Made by a program: the position numbers and the translations under genes
The notes under the pieces: model-generated
The model's database searches: none
Told to the model about the DNA's origin: nothing
The model's input: the letters and a program-made list of their open reading frames with translations, nothing else
Source: Chionis minor
Lineage: Eukaryota; Chordata; Aves; Charadriiformes; Chionididae
Direction: 5' to 3'
Length of the DNA stretch: 64,000 nucleotides
Assembly: GCA_013398295.1 (NCBI GenBank)
Contig: VZSF01009040.1
Location: 1 to 64,000, forward strand
In this document: positions 38,913 to 51,100 of the stretch, piece by piece
Layout: each line of letters begins with the position of its first letter
Position numbering within the stretch: the first letter of the stretch is position 1

Positions 38913-39640
38913 TGGACAAATTATCCAAAACTTCCCTGGGCAACATATTCCAGTGTCTCAGCACCCTCACAGTAGAGAATTTCTTCCTAATATCTAATGT
39001 ATATCTCCCCTCTTCCAGTCTGACACCATTGCCCCTCGTCCTGTCACTACATGCCTTCGTAAAAAGTCTCTGTCCAGATTTCTTGTAGGCCCCTTCAGAT
39101 ACTGGAAAGCTGCTATAAGGTCTCCCTGGAGCCTTCTCTTCTCCGGTACGAACAACCCCAACTCTCTCAGCCTGTCCTCACAGCAGAGGGGCTCCAGCCC
39201 TCTGATCATCTTCATGATCTCCTCTGGACTTGCTCCAACAGGTCCATGTCCTTCTGATGTTGGGGGCTCCAGAGCTGAACACATTATTCCAGGTGGGGTC
39301 TCACCAGAGTGGAGTAGAGGGTCAGAATCCCCTCCCTTGACCTGTTGGCCACGCTGCTGGGGACGCAGCCCAGGATGCTGCTGGGTTTCTGGGCTGTGAG
39401 CACATGTTGCTGGCTCATCTTGAGCTTTTCATCCCCCAGTACCCCCAAGTCCCTCTCCTCAGGGCTGCTCTCCATCCATTCTCCGCCCAGCCTGTATTTG
39501 TGCTTGGGATTGCTCCAAGTCACGTGCAGGACCTTGCACTTGGCCTTGTTGAACGTCATGAGGTCGGCACGGACCCCCCTCTCAAGCCTGTCCAGGTCCA
39601 TGGCATAATTCTCCTGGGCATCCAGCCCTGCTGTTACACA
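38913..39640 (-). mobile_element. CR1 LINE fragment (reverse), internal 3' part
   Basis: Translated on the - strand this encodes the C-terminal part of the CR1 ORF2 protein, downstream of the reverse-transcriptase catalytic core. Diagnostic stretches are [52 protein letters not shown] and [20 protein letters not shown]. The frame is broken by a stop at 39284-39286, where a tyrosine codon is expected after RPHLE, and by an apparent one-base deletion about 70 bases further along the element. The 5' side is truncated near 39,640. The 3'-terminal 100-150 bases, with the octamer repeats, are missing or unrecognisable near 38,913, so this is an internally cut relic. The copy is of intermediate age. 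Confidence 0.9.
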
Positions 39641-41640
39641 TACAGCTGTACAAAGGCTTCCGGGATGGAAAAGGTCTTTCCAGTGAGGCAAAAGCCAGCC
39701 TGACATCACAGAGATGTTTATTGTCATTTTCTGTGGATTTTGAATTATGTCAGTCTATTCTCTGCGGTTATCATATCTAATAATGGAAGTAATAAGTCAC
39801 TGTAAATAACCGTGCATTTCCGGACCGTTCCAGGTGAAATAAACATCAGAAAAATATTAAATAATGTTAGTGTTTAAAGGGAGGTTTCTAACTGCCTCCT
39901 CCACCTTGACATTGCTTTTGCATGGGAAGCAATAGGACTGGAAAACTGTGTGTTATAAGAAAACTTTAATAGGAGGAGAGAGTGGGGGAAGAAAAACTTC
40001 CTGGAACCGCTGTTTAGCCTGGGGGCAGGCAGCGCTGCATCCACTAACATCAGCCACCTAAACTGACTGTAATCTTCCTGCAAACGCTGCAAACACACGG
40101 AGAATTTCATTCACAGCTATAGGAATTCCAGTCAGATGTGATTCCACTGATTTCCATGGAAATCTCAGTGGTTCAAGAGCAAAAGGAAATCACAGCAAGA
40201 ATCTTTGCACTGAAAACACTTCTGTGAATTAAGGTGTTTTCTGGGGCATGTTTCATGTGCTTTGGAAAGGAGGACGAGAAGAATGCTAAAGAGTAATGGA
40301 AAATCAGTAAACTGAACGGATGATACGTTCAAGTGGAGAAGGGTGAATGTTGCAGCATGTAGGCAATCAAATGCAAATGTTTGTTTAATTGTCAACAATT
40401 GCAAGCACAACCTTAGAGTACTTACGATACTCTGACTTTGGCAGTGGGATGTAGGTTACTTGGGTCAGTATAGGCCCACTGGGAATTTAATCTTCTGGAG
40501 GTGACCAAGGCAGTGGGACAAGAAAGAGAGCAGCTGTTTTCAGTTTTGGAAAGCAGGATTTGCTCCAGGGGCTGGCTCAAGGTCTAGAGAGGACTCAAAG
40601 CATGTGAGGAAGAGCGTCTTACTTTTGGATTGAAGGAACTGGAAACCCTAAAGCTCATCATCAGTAACTGAAATTAGTGTTACAGCTCTGTCAGAACTAC
40701 AGGTAAAACATGAATTTGCTAATATAGTTTATATTATGGTGCATTTTGAACGTTCCCTTAAGAGATGTTCCTGCTTCAGCTACAATATGGAGGGCTGTCC
40801 TGAGACCATCCTGGAGGTTTTCTATGCAGATAACTTTAGTCTTCATCATCTATCTCTAAAATAATGTAAGTGATGGAGATCTTTCAGATTAAGTACTCTC
40901 TTATGTCTTAAGGTAGTCCTTAGCCTCTACAGAAATGAGTGGTACTTACAGAATCTTCTCCCAAGAGACCCAGTTTAGACTCTAAGCCAAGACTTTTCTG
41001 GGAAAACTTGGGGAGAAATAGTCCAAAGTGTAATACATTTGTCACTATATTGAAATTTAATGTAATTTGGGTTCTTTGTGATTATACTTCAGTTATAATA
41101 TTGCCAGCACAATATGTTCTGTAACTGGAAGGTGGGACGAACAATGGGAAAACATCTGTTCCATTGGTCCTTTTATTAGCTTTATATTAAATGAGAAGTT
41201 AGCCATGAGGGACTCCTCCAGTCCCCTTCCTCTGTCAAAAAAACCCATTCCATAGGAATTGGTGGAGATGCAGCCCATCCATACTTTTTGCCTAAATTTT
41301 ACAAACAAAATGGAAATGTTTCTTGCATTGTCTGCTGGAGTGATGAAAAGAGAATGAAGTCCTGGGAAGCACTGATTTTTCCGGGTAGCTGCTGCGTAGT
41401 GCTGAGAGGGTGGGACAGGGACATGCCTGTTGCTGTCAGGGAGGATGGCACTGAGACACGGCGTGGGTGGGAAAGAAGGGAGAGGCAGAGAGCGCGGGGC
41501 AGCAGAAGGGCTCAGTCTGCCATTTATGTCTTGTGATGGAAATGCATAGTTTGTTCCTAGTTTGCAGTCTGTGTGAAAACAAGTGAACAGCTTTAAGAAG
41601 GGTTTTTCTCAGACAGTCAAGAAATAAATTTTAAAATCTT
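39641..41640. other. Unique DNA, no gene recognised
   Basis: No supported gene. An imperfect inverted repeat at 40144-40171 (CCACTGATTTCCA against TGGAAATCTCAGTGG, with a 2-base bulge) could be the centre of an eroded MITE. The patch at 41,390-41,530 is G-rich on the + strand. Confidence 0.55.
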
Positions 41641-42530
41641 GTTATGATCAAAGAGTTTGGAAAAACACAGAGAGCTCTGGGTGAGAGGCAGACTGAGGAG
41701 GTGGTCAAACTGCGGCTGCACCAGGACGAGGCAGCGGCAGAGGTTCTGCCAGCTACTGCAGAGGGCTCCTGCATTGCTGCCGTCGAGAGGAGCACACGTA
41801 TCCAGGAAAAGCACGTGCAGGAAACAACGAAATAGGAAGATGGGAGGGTAGCAATGAGAGAAGGCAATACCAGTCCTCAGAGGAATGGATGACTTAATAT
41901 GAGCCTCAATAGACACGGATGCCAGGTACTCAGAAGTGATGTACAAGGAGAGGCAGATACCCGCAGGTACGGAGCTGCAGGTTACAGTTCTGGGTAAAAG
42001 AAAGAGAATGAATCCATTTAACAGGAAATATAACAGAAAATGTGAGGAGCCAAGTGTCCATGAGGTAGTGTGGTATAGAGGTGTGGGGAGAGAAGGGGGC
42101 TCTAGGAGAGAACAACTTGGCTGTGGAGCTTCTCCATTGGATCTGTGGGGCAGAGATTGATGGAGCTGGATGAAAAGGTTGATGATGGAGAAAGAAACCA
42201 AGGAAGCAGGTGTAGACCATAGAGTTGCATTTGGAGGTACAGGGGAAAAGAGGTTAGTGTTTGCCTGTAGAGGAACAGATAAAGGACAGTGTAAAGGAGG
42301 AGGCCAGTTTAAGTTCATGCAAGGAGAGGCAGAAGAGTGAGAAACACAGCTGGAAGGTGTGCATGGGGAGAAGAGGAAAAGTGGGAAATGAGGTCCTGAT
42401 GTCCCATACGATGTCCCTCATGCTAGTGGAGGGATAAAACCGAACAGCAAAGGAGCGTTCTGTGGGACTGCCGACGTTGCTCTGGTGGGAAGTACAGAAA
42501 GAGGGAAACTGCAATTAATTTTGCAAGGAC
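41641..42530. other. Purine-rich tract with strand asymmetry
   Basis: The + strand is dominated by A and G across roughly 0.9 kb, with many GAGAGG, GGAGG and AAGAGG runs. The pyrimidine-rich complement has few TAA, TAG or TGA triplets, which gives the longest open frame in the window: 233 codons on the - strand, 41617-42318. That product is rich in Leu, Ser, Pro and Phe with hydrophobic patches but no domain I recognise. I read the frame as compositional, not a gene. The tract could be a diverged low-complexity region or part of a noncoding transcript. Confidence 0.55.
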
Positions 42531-45500
42531 CTGTACAAGGGAGGAAAGATGATTAATTCCTATGGGTGCAAGGACAAAAGTGAACGCACAGTACGGCGGC
42601 ACTGAATAGCTGAAAACTACTCACAGGATGAACTTCTGCATCAGTTAACTGTCTGATGGCACATATTTTGTAGCACTGTAATAAACATCTGCTCTGCTCC
42701 CCTGTATTCCTGTGATTTCTATTCTGCACGTGAAAGGTCTTTTATAAGTGACCAATTTGAGGACAAATAGAAACTTGTTTCCTCGTAGAAGTGCACTTGA
42801 ACTGCAAGTTGAACAAAATGCTCTGGAAATTATAACAGGGTCTCTGGAGACAGGGGCAGGCTAACGGAGACGGAGCATTGCTGTGCAGCCTCTGCAGTGT
42901 GGGAAAGGGCGTGCAGGCACGTGGCTCTCCCCAGCCATCCAGCTTCATTCATGCCTCGCACTGCTTAGTTTCTACAGACATAATTATTTTTAAATATATT
43001 TTTAAGCTAATGTAAATGTTTTAAAAAAAAATCTGTTGCGATTTGCAGACTTTAAAGCGAGGTTTCAAAGAAAGTAATTGGCTTTGCCTTCTGTCAGACA
43101 CTGAAGCTCAATTTTCAGTGCAGGAGAGCATTAAAAAAACAGCAAAGAAAAATGGCCTAAGTGCATATAGTTGTAATACATGCTGCATTTGTAGCATCCC
43201 CAACAGGATACAAAAACAATATAGCTCAGGCACTTTGCTAGCATGAAAGAGCATCATTCCTTTGGTATTAGTTTATAGCACATGGAGTCATCTCTCACTT
43301 GCAGGAAAAGTCACTGAAATAATTTATGTCACTATTAAACAGCTTCACTGCTGATCCATTGCAGCCTCAGCACATTAACTATATTTACCATCTAAGATGC
43401 AGAAAGGAATCTGTCCTATCTGACGAGGAAGCAATAAAGTTTTAGTGAAATGGACGTAAATCAAAGTTTAAGTTTGCCTAGTAAAAATACATAAAGCTGT
43501 GTTTCACATCATGTTTTATGCATAGCACTATTCTGCATTTATGACTAAAACCTGAATTTGTTGATAAATACTATTTCCATATTGTTGATTGTTTGGGTCT
43601 GTAAATTAAACACTGTGTACATTCCATGATGATCTAAAGAAAAATGCCTTTTTTGGTCCATAATGTCTCCTTTGTTTTTGCAAAAATTAGAAGTGCGTTG
43701 AATGGTAGAAGGGGGAGAAGAAATGGCCTAAAAATGCAAAGCCGATTGGCATTCGCTTCCTGGAATCCTCTTGGTTTCAAGTGGACAGTTGGCTGCACAA
43801 ACCTGGATTTCTATTTTTCTTTTTGGAGTTTGTGATTTTGCATTAAGCTGTCACTTTGTTAAAGTCTTGCAGAGTATCTGTATGCATCACAGACTGGCCA
43901 CGGGATGGGGTTTATTGCTGCAATTCCATTCCTGGAAGACGATTTGGCCACCAAGAACCTTTGTACAAGTAAGGTAAGGACACTTTACATGGTAACAGGG
44001 AAACATGCTCCATGGTTCTTCTGTCCGTGCTGTTTTCTTGAGATTCTCATTCATTGACTGCTTTTATTCAGACATTAACTGAAATACTGTCTCAAACGCC
44101 GGTGGATGTTTGTTGTTGTTGTGAGACTGGCCAGATTTTTGAATGCGGCTCCTTTCCGTAATGATGAAGACCAGAAGGGTTTTGGAGGGAGCAGGCTCAG
44201 TTGCTGGATGTGCTCCAGTGTGGAGCGACAGTGTCTTGAAGATGGATCGCAAAGCTGATGAGAGTGGAGTGGTGAACGAGTCCATAGAGCTCAAAGAAAG
44301 TGCCGTAGGGAAGACAGCAAAAAGAGGTGTCTATCTAAGCTCAAGAAAATTCCCTTTTTTTCTCTAAGCAATTCTTTATTCTGTATGCCCCCTCAGGCAT
44401 TAGGTGGGGCATTGTCATCCCTGTTTTAAATGTTGCGGTATGCTGGATGTTCTTCCTGACCATAGACAGGGAAGAAAGGGTCAACCAGTTTCTAGCAACT
44501 AGAGAGAAAATCCTGACGCAGTCAAAGGGCTTGTGGGATTTGTTGAAGAAGGAAGGACATTTCACTGACGTGCTGGCCCTCACATATCAAAGTTTGAAAT
44601 GGGGAGGGGCCAGGGAGGAATAGGGTGCTTCGTTTTGAACATATGTGATACAATCAGCTAAGCATGGCTTATCTGTCCCAGAACCTGTAGAACTTTTCCA
44701 AGACCGCTAACTGGCGTAATAAAGCCACTGGCAAATCTTGCCTTGCCTTTGAAGTTGAGAAGATAACTCGCCAAGACTGTTTTTTCTCAGGAAAATTCAA
44801 GTCATCTCATTGGCATTCAGGATCTACCAGTGCTTGGCTACCTCCTGAGGTGACTCTGTGCCCTCGTAGCGTGCCTGCCTGGATTCCAGTGTGGCTCTGG
44901 ACTGTGCGCTGCATGGGCTGTGATGCCAAGTAAACTGGCCTCATCTGGCAGGCAGAGCATCTCTCTGTGGTCTTAATGGCCTTATATAGCTCACAAATGA
45001 GGTCAGGTGATAATTTGAGCATGCTGCTACATTTTTCCTTCTCCTTATCATCATTATTATTATTAAAAACATTATTATTACCATTATTATTAATAGAACC
45101 ATAGCTTATGCATCTCTCTAGCAGAAATAACCCTCAAGGTCTGTTGTACCTAGGCTGAGTGGATGCTACAAACAAACAAGCTTGTTTGCTTCTGTTAGTT
45201 TAAAACAGACTTTTATGGTTACTTTAATGTATCCTTTTTCTTTATATCTTGAAGGCTTAAAAAATTTTCCCGAGACATATCAGTAAAATGGGAGCTACGC
45301 TGAAGGAGTCAGCTATCAGCTATCCAGGCAAAAGGATGCTTCAGGATACAGCAGTTTCTGTGGCATCTTTCATCTGGACACAGTTACCATGCCCGCAGGC
45401 TATCTCAATGTGTCCAATTGCCTGTTTTAACAAACGCATCTTTAGGCTTCCAGAAGTAAAGGTCGGTCATTGCTTGGATGAGTAATCTGACACTTGGAAA

Positions 45501-46292
45501 GAGATGCAGCGTGATACTTCTACTGCTCTCCAAACTGTGCAGAAAAAATAATAGTAAAACTAAAAGATAACATATAAGCAATAAAAAATAGCAAGTATCT
45601 CTTCCTAGACACATCAATCCTGGCATCATCAGCCCAGCCACGAGTTAGATGGTGAGGAGAAAACAGAAACAAAATGTGTCTCATTCTAGCACTGAAGATT
45701 ACATGCCATCAAAAAGATAAAATTACCCGAGACCCTTCCAGATCACCTAAAAGTTGGGGTTGTGTATATGCAGCACATTGAAAATCTAGCCCAATTTATC
45801 ATGTTTGCAGGAAAGCAAATACTTGGTAGGTTTTGTATTTTAAACAGCACTCGAGGTGCATGAAAATAAATAAATAAGGTAACCTTAAAGTCTAAGCCCA
45901 GGAATGAAAATCTGAGCAGACTTCAGCCTTCATCATCAGCTTAGCTCTCTGGGTGTGACAGGCAATTTTCCTTTTTAATTTTCTCCAGCAGTAAGGAAGT
46001 TAATGGTACATCTTGAAAGATATGACCTTATCCTTGTAAGCTACCTGAAGCTTGGCAGAAAATAGGATGGCCTCACTTTCTATGAAGGGCTGGCTTGAAG
46101 GGAAAAATTCCCTTCTTGCTTGCATCGATGGATTGAGGAATGGGAAGGAAGATTTGATTCTTATACACAATTTTTAGTCTGCTCCAGGTTTGATCCCTGC
46201 AATGTTTTTTAGTGGTAGCATTTTATATATTTTTTAAATTATGGAGGCTCCATATAGATAGATATGATGCTATTTGTCCAAAATAGATATGG
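42531..46292. other. AT-rich unique DNA, no gene recognised
   Basis: No supported gene; all frames are at or below about 80 codons. The ATT microsatellite at 45,047-45,093 is listed separately. Confidence 0.6.
45047..45093 (+). repeat. Imperfect ATT trinucleotide repeat
   Basis: Interrupted ATT/ATC units form three blocks separated by an AAAAAC and an ACC interruption. MIR elements in reptiles often end in such (ATT) tails, but no MIR body is recognisable to the left. Confidence 0.9.
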
Positions 46293-46390
46293 TGTAGGGC
46301 CAAATTTCTGATGAGCGTACTGAGGTGCAGGCTTTTCTTCCTCCTCACAGTCCTCTTGAAGTCAACAGAATGGTCTGCATTCGTGAAGTT
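46293..46390. mobile_element. Palindromic MITE remnant of sauropsid type
   Basis: GTAGGGCCAAATTTCTGATG begins the copy and 'tcctcttgaagtcaacagaa' forms its centre. These match a common reptile palindromic repeat that starts with 'gggccaaattctg' and is centred on 'ccattgaagtcaatgg'. The far arm is weak. No coding capacity. Confidence 0.55.
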
Positions 46391-47154
46391 ATGGATTTGC
46401 TGGGCTTTAACATGGCAAGGATTTTGATGAAATGAAAAGTATATAAATTGCAGCCAGAGCTATTTCAGTGAGCAATCTGACAAAATATCATTGATATTGT
46501 GAATCTGTCATAACTGTGGCGAGAGAAACCAGTGAAATTATTCTGTGTTTGTTTCTGTAGGGTTGCTGATCTGAATACACTCAATTGGGAAACAATACAT
46601 ACAACTATATTAATTTTATTCACACACATACACACCCCTCCCTGTCACGTTACGGTGTTTTTCAGGAGAGCCAGACCTTTCCCCACTAATCTTTGGCAGT
46701 AGTTACTGCATTAACTTACTGCTTCATCTGCTGTCTGAAAAAGAATGATGTTTAAACATCATTAAATTCCTCTTTTAAGATGTCATACAGGAACTCTATC
46801 AGAACCCAAGTCACAGTGCTGTGGTTACAGGATGAGTCTCTTTTCCTTCCACTGTTCAGCTCTGTTGTGCTGCTTTTAATTTGTTTTATGTTTTCGTTAT
46901 AAATGCAACGTTGCATCCTCTCATAATTCGTGGAGTTAATGAAGTCTGAGAGCCTGGTCTGTTCAAAGAGTACAATCTGGTAATTTGCAAATATTTTTAA
47001 CTCGTTTCCAGTCTCGGTGCCAAATGCTGTGATGCTGTGCAAATCTAACTGTAGATGGCAAGCGGGATAAGGGCGAGCAGGAGGCAGAGCCCTGCCATTC
47101 TGGCACGAGCCAGGTTGCAGGTCCCCCATGGGAAGCAGGCAAGGTTTGAACCTT

Positions 47155-47262
47155 CTGCCAAATGACTTGTCCAAATTCCCATAACTCTGTGGATCAGCAG
47201 AAAACCAAACCTGAACATCACAAATGCCAAAATAATGATCTAATCACTGGACCATGTGTCCC
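47155..47262 (-). repeat. MIR-like ancient SINE (reverse), tRNA-derived head
   Basis: Read on the - strand, ACATGGTCCAGTGATTAGAT matches the tRNA-related MIR head (ATGGTCTAGTGGTTAGAGCA). 'tgttcaggtttggttttctg' follows for the box-B-like CCTGGGTTC region, and 'gaatttggacaagtcatttg' matches the TGGGCAAGTCACTT core. The three blocks are in the right order and at about the right spacing. Confidence 0.65.
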
Positions 47263-48109
47263 CTATTTAACTTGGCTTTAGAATTTGCACTCGGCTGACG
47301 TGAATAGGACAGTTCACACATCCAACTACTGTTATTACAGGTGTCTAAAGACTTGAGCACACATTGCTGCGTTGGTTTAAACTCATTTCACATTTCAAAG
47401 GTTTTCTTTGTGATCAAAGGGGCTAGAGACTTCTTTATAAATGAAAGCAGAGGTTTTGGGACAAAATATATAGCCACCATAGAAAAGAAAAGGCTAGGAG
47501 GGAGGAGGGGGACTGGCAATCAGCTCAAAGCAGGCTTTTTTTTTTCTGGTCTGACGTTGCAAGACTAAGACTTTGCGGGGAAGAGGAATATCTTCCCATT
47601 CTCTAGGTGTGTTTAATCAGGAAGTTGTTGAAATGTAACTGCAGCTGAAATGTAACTGAGAGCACTTCTAATGGCTCTAAAGAATGCTTTTTTCAGAGGA
47701 GAAGCCTGCTTCAAACAAGCCATATTATAATTTCCTTGTACTATTATGCAATCATTACTTGAAGCTACAGAATCAAATAGCAACATTTCACATTCCGGCA
47801 AAACGACTATGTGTGTTTACATGAACTAGACCATTTGCACACAGCTTTGTCATTGTTAAATTTCATTATAATAATTCCATCATAACATCATAACCAAACA
47901 CAGTTTTGCAGTAACTTAACGGAAATGAAGCTTCACTAGAAAGGTGTTCAAACTGAACATAAAGCTGGTGTGGACAATTTGAATTGATGGAACAAATGGC
48001 GAGGATACGGACAAAGTCATGTCCTTGCTGTGCTGTGCAGGCTTGGAGTGACCCTTAGTGTTGTTTATGCACTTTATCCAATTATTCTGTACTGCAAAAG
48101 GTAAAGTGG

Positions 48110-48180
48110 ATGCAGGAAGCAAGGACTAGACCCTAGGACATTGCTCTCCTGCCTCAATCCCCTTACTTTTGGGCTACCAA
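48110..48180 (-). repeat. MIR-like ancient SINE head fragment (reverse)
   Basis: On the - strand GGTAGCCCAAAAGTAAGGGG followed by 'attgaggcaggagagcaatg' and 'tcctagggtctagtccttgc' resembles a MIR head with its GAGTCAGGAGACCTGGGTTCTA block. The match is short and weaker than the neighbour at 47.2 kb. Confidence 0.4.
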
Positions 48181-51100
48181 GCAGGTTCCCTGTCTGATCC
48201 TGGGTATTTGTGGAACAGTGATGCAATTTCAGGAGCAGGGATGCTCTAACCTTGCCTACAAGAAGCTGGCCTTCATGGTTGTGATACTGCATATCAGGAG
48301 AACTGTGCCTCGGTTTTTCCTAGATAGGATTGGCCTTGAGCATTAGATATCTGTCCTCTCTCATGCTAGCCTGTGGGTGGGTTTGGAGCCTCCTTGTCAG
48401 GGTAAGAGCCACGAATGTGTCATCCATTTTCTCACACACTTGATAGGCTTAAATCTCCTGAAATGTGCTTAATTTCCTTCATCCAAGGGCAAAATATACC
48501 CAGTTTGACTGGACTGGCATTATGTGTGTGACTTTTTCCAGTTAGTGTCCTGTTGACCTCCTGGCCACCTATCACCCTAACTCCAGAGCTGAGGTGGCCC
48601 TCTGGCAAACTATGGCCCATAGCTGGTATTTCAAGAGCTCTCCTGGCAACTGTTTTTCATGACTAGTATCAAGATGCTCTGTAAAGATACCAGGCACAGA
48701 GAAAGAGAGGATTCAGATTCTGTCAGAAGACATCAGGGTGTTTGTTTATTTGCTTTAATTGTTGCAATGGATGTTCTGGGTCATCAGTCGCAATTCAGGA
48801 AGATTTAAGCTAAGGTCACTTAGCCCAGCTGGAGAGAGCAGCTCAAGCTGTTTGCCTCCACATGTGGCTGCTACAGATGCAGGTGTTCTTTCAGACGACT
48901 TAAACTAATGTTTGTTCTTTGAAGCTTTATAGTTTTAAGTGTCTGAAGTGAGTGAGTGTTCTGGTGCAGATCCTTGAAATTTATGGCATCTGAGGGTCAA
49001 GGTTTAAAGCATGACTCTATATTAGCTTCAGAAACACAAGTAAGAGATCTCTTGGAGATATTATTTTATCAGGAAAATAATAATTGACTGGACCTTTCAA
49101 CACTCCTTTGCTCTCTGACTGCTAACTCTGACTATTTACTGATCATATAGCGTGTTAAAGCTAATTTCTGACTTGAGTGATATATTGATAGGGACATCCC
49201 AGTGGCTTTGAAGTCTGGAAGACTGTTGATTTATAGAGACTGTGCTGTTTACTTTTAGGAAGGGAGAAGCTACATTGCAACAACAGGAGCTCTCGGAGGC
49301 AGAGTCAGTGGTTGTCACTCATTCCCCAGAGTCCCATTATTTGTGCCTTCATCCGATAGCTTAGGCTGAATGTTTTCAGATGTTTTATACCCTAGGGAAT
49401 TCCTGCTATTTTGGGAACAAAAGCAAGTTCAGATGAGTTTCTGGGTTCATATTTCCAATGCTCCTAGTATAAGAATCTCCCACCTGTGGTTGTCTTGCAC
49501 AAGTGATTTGTGAGAAATTTGAATATCTGCGTACTATTATAAAGACTGCTGTATAATGCTTATGAGCTTAATCCTTAGTATAATCCTTAAATGTAGTGTA
49601 TCCTGGCAAGTTTCCTCTAATAAGTACTTTGCAGCTAGATCCAGCAAAAAGAATAAATTCCATGAGTTAAGCAGAATGACCAATATCCATTTTGAAATTA
49701 ATTCTTGCCTGTGTGACTCTAGGCTTGCATAACTTCAATTGCCACTACATCTAGTGTTAAAAAAATATACATTTTTTCTTTTAAGTCTCTAAGGATCTTT
49801 AATGACATTTATGAAAATTCACTGCTTAATTTTTTCTTCTTTTTTTTTCTCCATTTCCTGCAACCTTTTTGCACATCTGTCTGCATGGACTTACCAGAAC
49901 TCAACAGGTACAAGTGGGAAAATGGGGCATGATATCAAGGAATCTCTGTAGGACTTTGTAGATGATTAGCCAGAATGCTTTACAGGTGATTTTGAGTAAG
50001 ATTATAGGTTGGCTCTTGTCATTTGTGATCGGTGAACAAGAATACTTGCCATGAATGCCTCAGTCGGTCAGAAAACTAAGTTACAAAAAGATTTGATACT
50101 CCTTTGCAATACTAGTTCAAAGCCTGTACCGTTCCCCAAATCTATCCTTAGGATGGACAAAGCTGGTAAAAGATACTTTTCCTGATAGTGACAGCTAAAA
50201 CTGAAGTATCATTTTCTTTTTCCTGCAGCTTTGGGATAGAATTTGCCTGGTTTCTTCACGTGTTTCTGAGTTTCACATACAGTCCTACAAGTGGCTGCAG
50301 TTTTTAACCATCTTCATTCTGGGCTTGCTCCAGATCAGTACATCACTTCCATGAGTGTAAAAATTTCCTCCTGAAATACAAAAATCAGAAGAGAGTCCTA
50401 CCAGGTAGAGGCTACGGACCCTTTTGAAGGGAAGGGGGGAACACGCCATTCGCATGGAGCAAGGAGACATTTGCCTTGACACTGGCAGCACTGGAGCTCT
50501 CTGAATATTGCTCTTTGCAAGGGAAGTTTAACAAACAAACACCGCAACACGCATCTGATGGGGCATAGCAGCTGAACAAACAGACAAGGGTATAATTTAT
50601 CCCTTCCCCTGTTTTTCAGTGTCTATTTAATGCATTAGCTAACATGATGCTTACTGTGTGGTGTCAGTTATGACAGAAGCTGCTTCGTCTGTTGTTTTTA
50701 GCATGGGTTTAATTGAGAACAAAGGAAGAGAGGGCAAGAGGTGGAAGAGTTGGTGCAAGAGAAGAAAATGGGAGGGCTGGACGGAGAAGAGAGAAAGGGT
50801 GCTTTCACTAGTGACTGTGGGACATAGACACACCCCAGACCTCAAGAGCTGTCTTTGATTAGGAACCTAACAAGAAGTCCTTAATAATCTTGTCTAATTT
50901 TAATTACTTTTGCCTTCGTTGCTGCAGCATCCTTTTCTCTGACCTTGACAGCTGTAGCCGTGCCAAATGCTAACTTTTTTTTCCCCATCCCCTTGGTCAC
51001 AGCCTCTCCCGATGGATCGTCTCTCACTGAGAAGTGACAAATCATCCCGGCTTTGTTGCAGCTACAAACATAATGTCTTCTCTCAAGCTGCCTTCACAGT

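Noticed and set aside
38994..39727. Adjacent reverse frames of 96 and 147 codons as host genes
   Set aside because: Both translate into CR1 ORF2 C-terminal sequence broken by a stop at 39284-39286 and a one-base deletion; they are transposon debris.
41617..42318. 233-codon reverse open frame as a protein gene
   Set aside because: The complement of a purine-rich tract is poor in stop codons, the product has no domain, and overlapping frames on both strands are open. I treat it as compositional.
46752..47174. 140-codon reverse frame as a gene
   Set aside because: It overlaps the edge of a MIR-like SINE relic and has no recognisable domain or splice context.
47155..47262. tRNA gene suggested by box-B-like GTTTGAACC nearby
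   Set aside because: No cloverleaf or anticodon arm can be drawn; the flanking order fits a tRNA-derived SINE head.
49840..49910. Micro-exon between a long pyrimidine tract and CAG|GTACAA
   Set aside because: The acceptor position is ambiguous, all three frames are equally plausible, and no protein match is evident.
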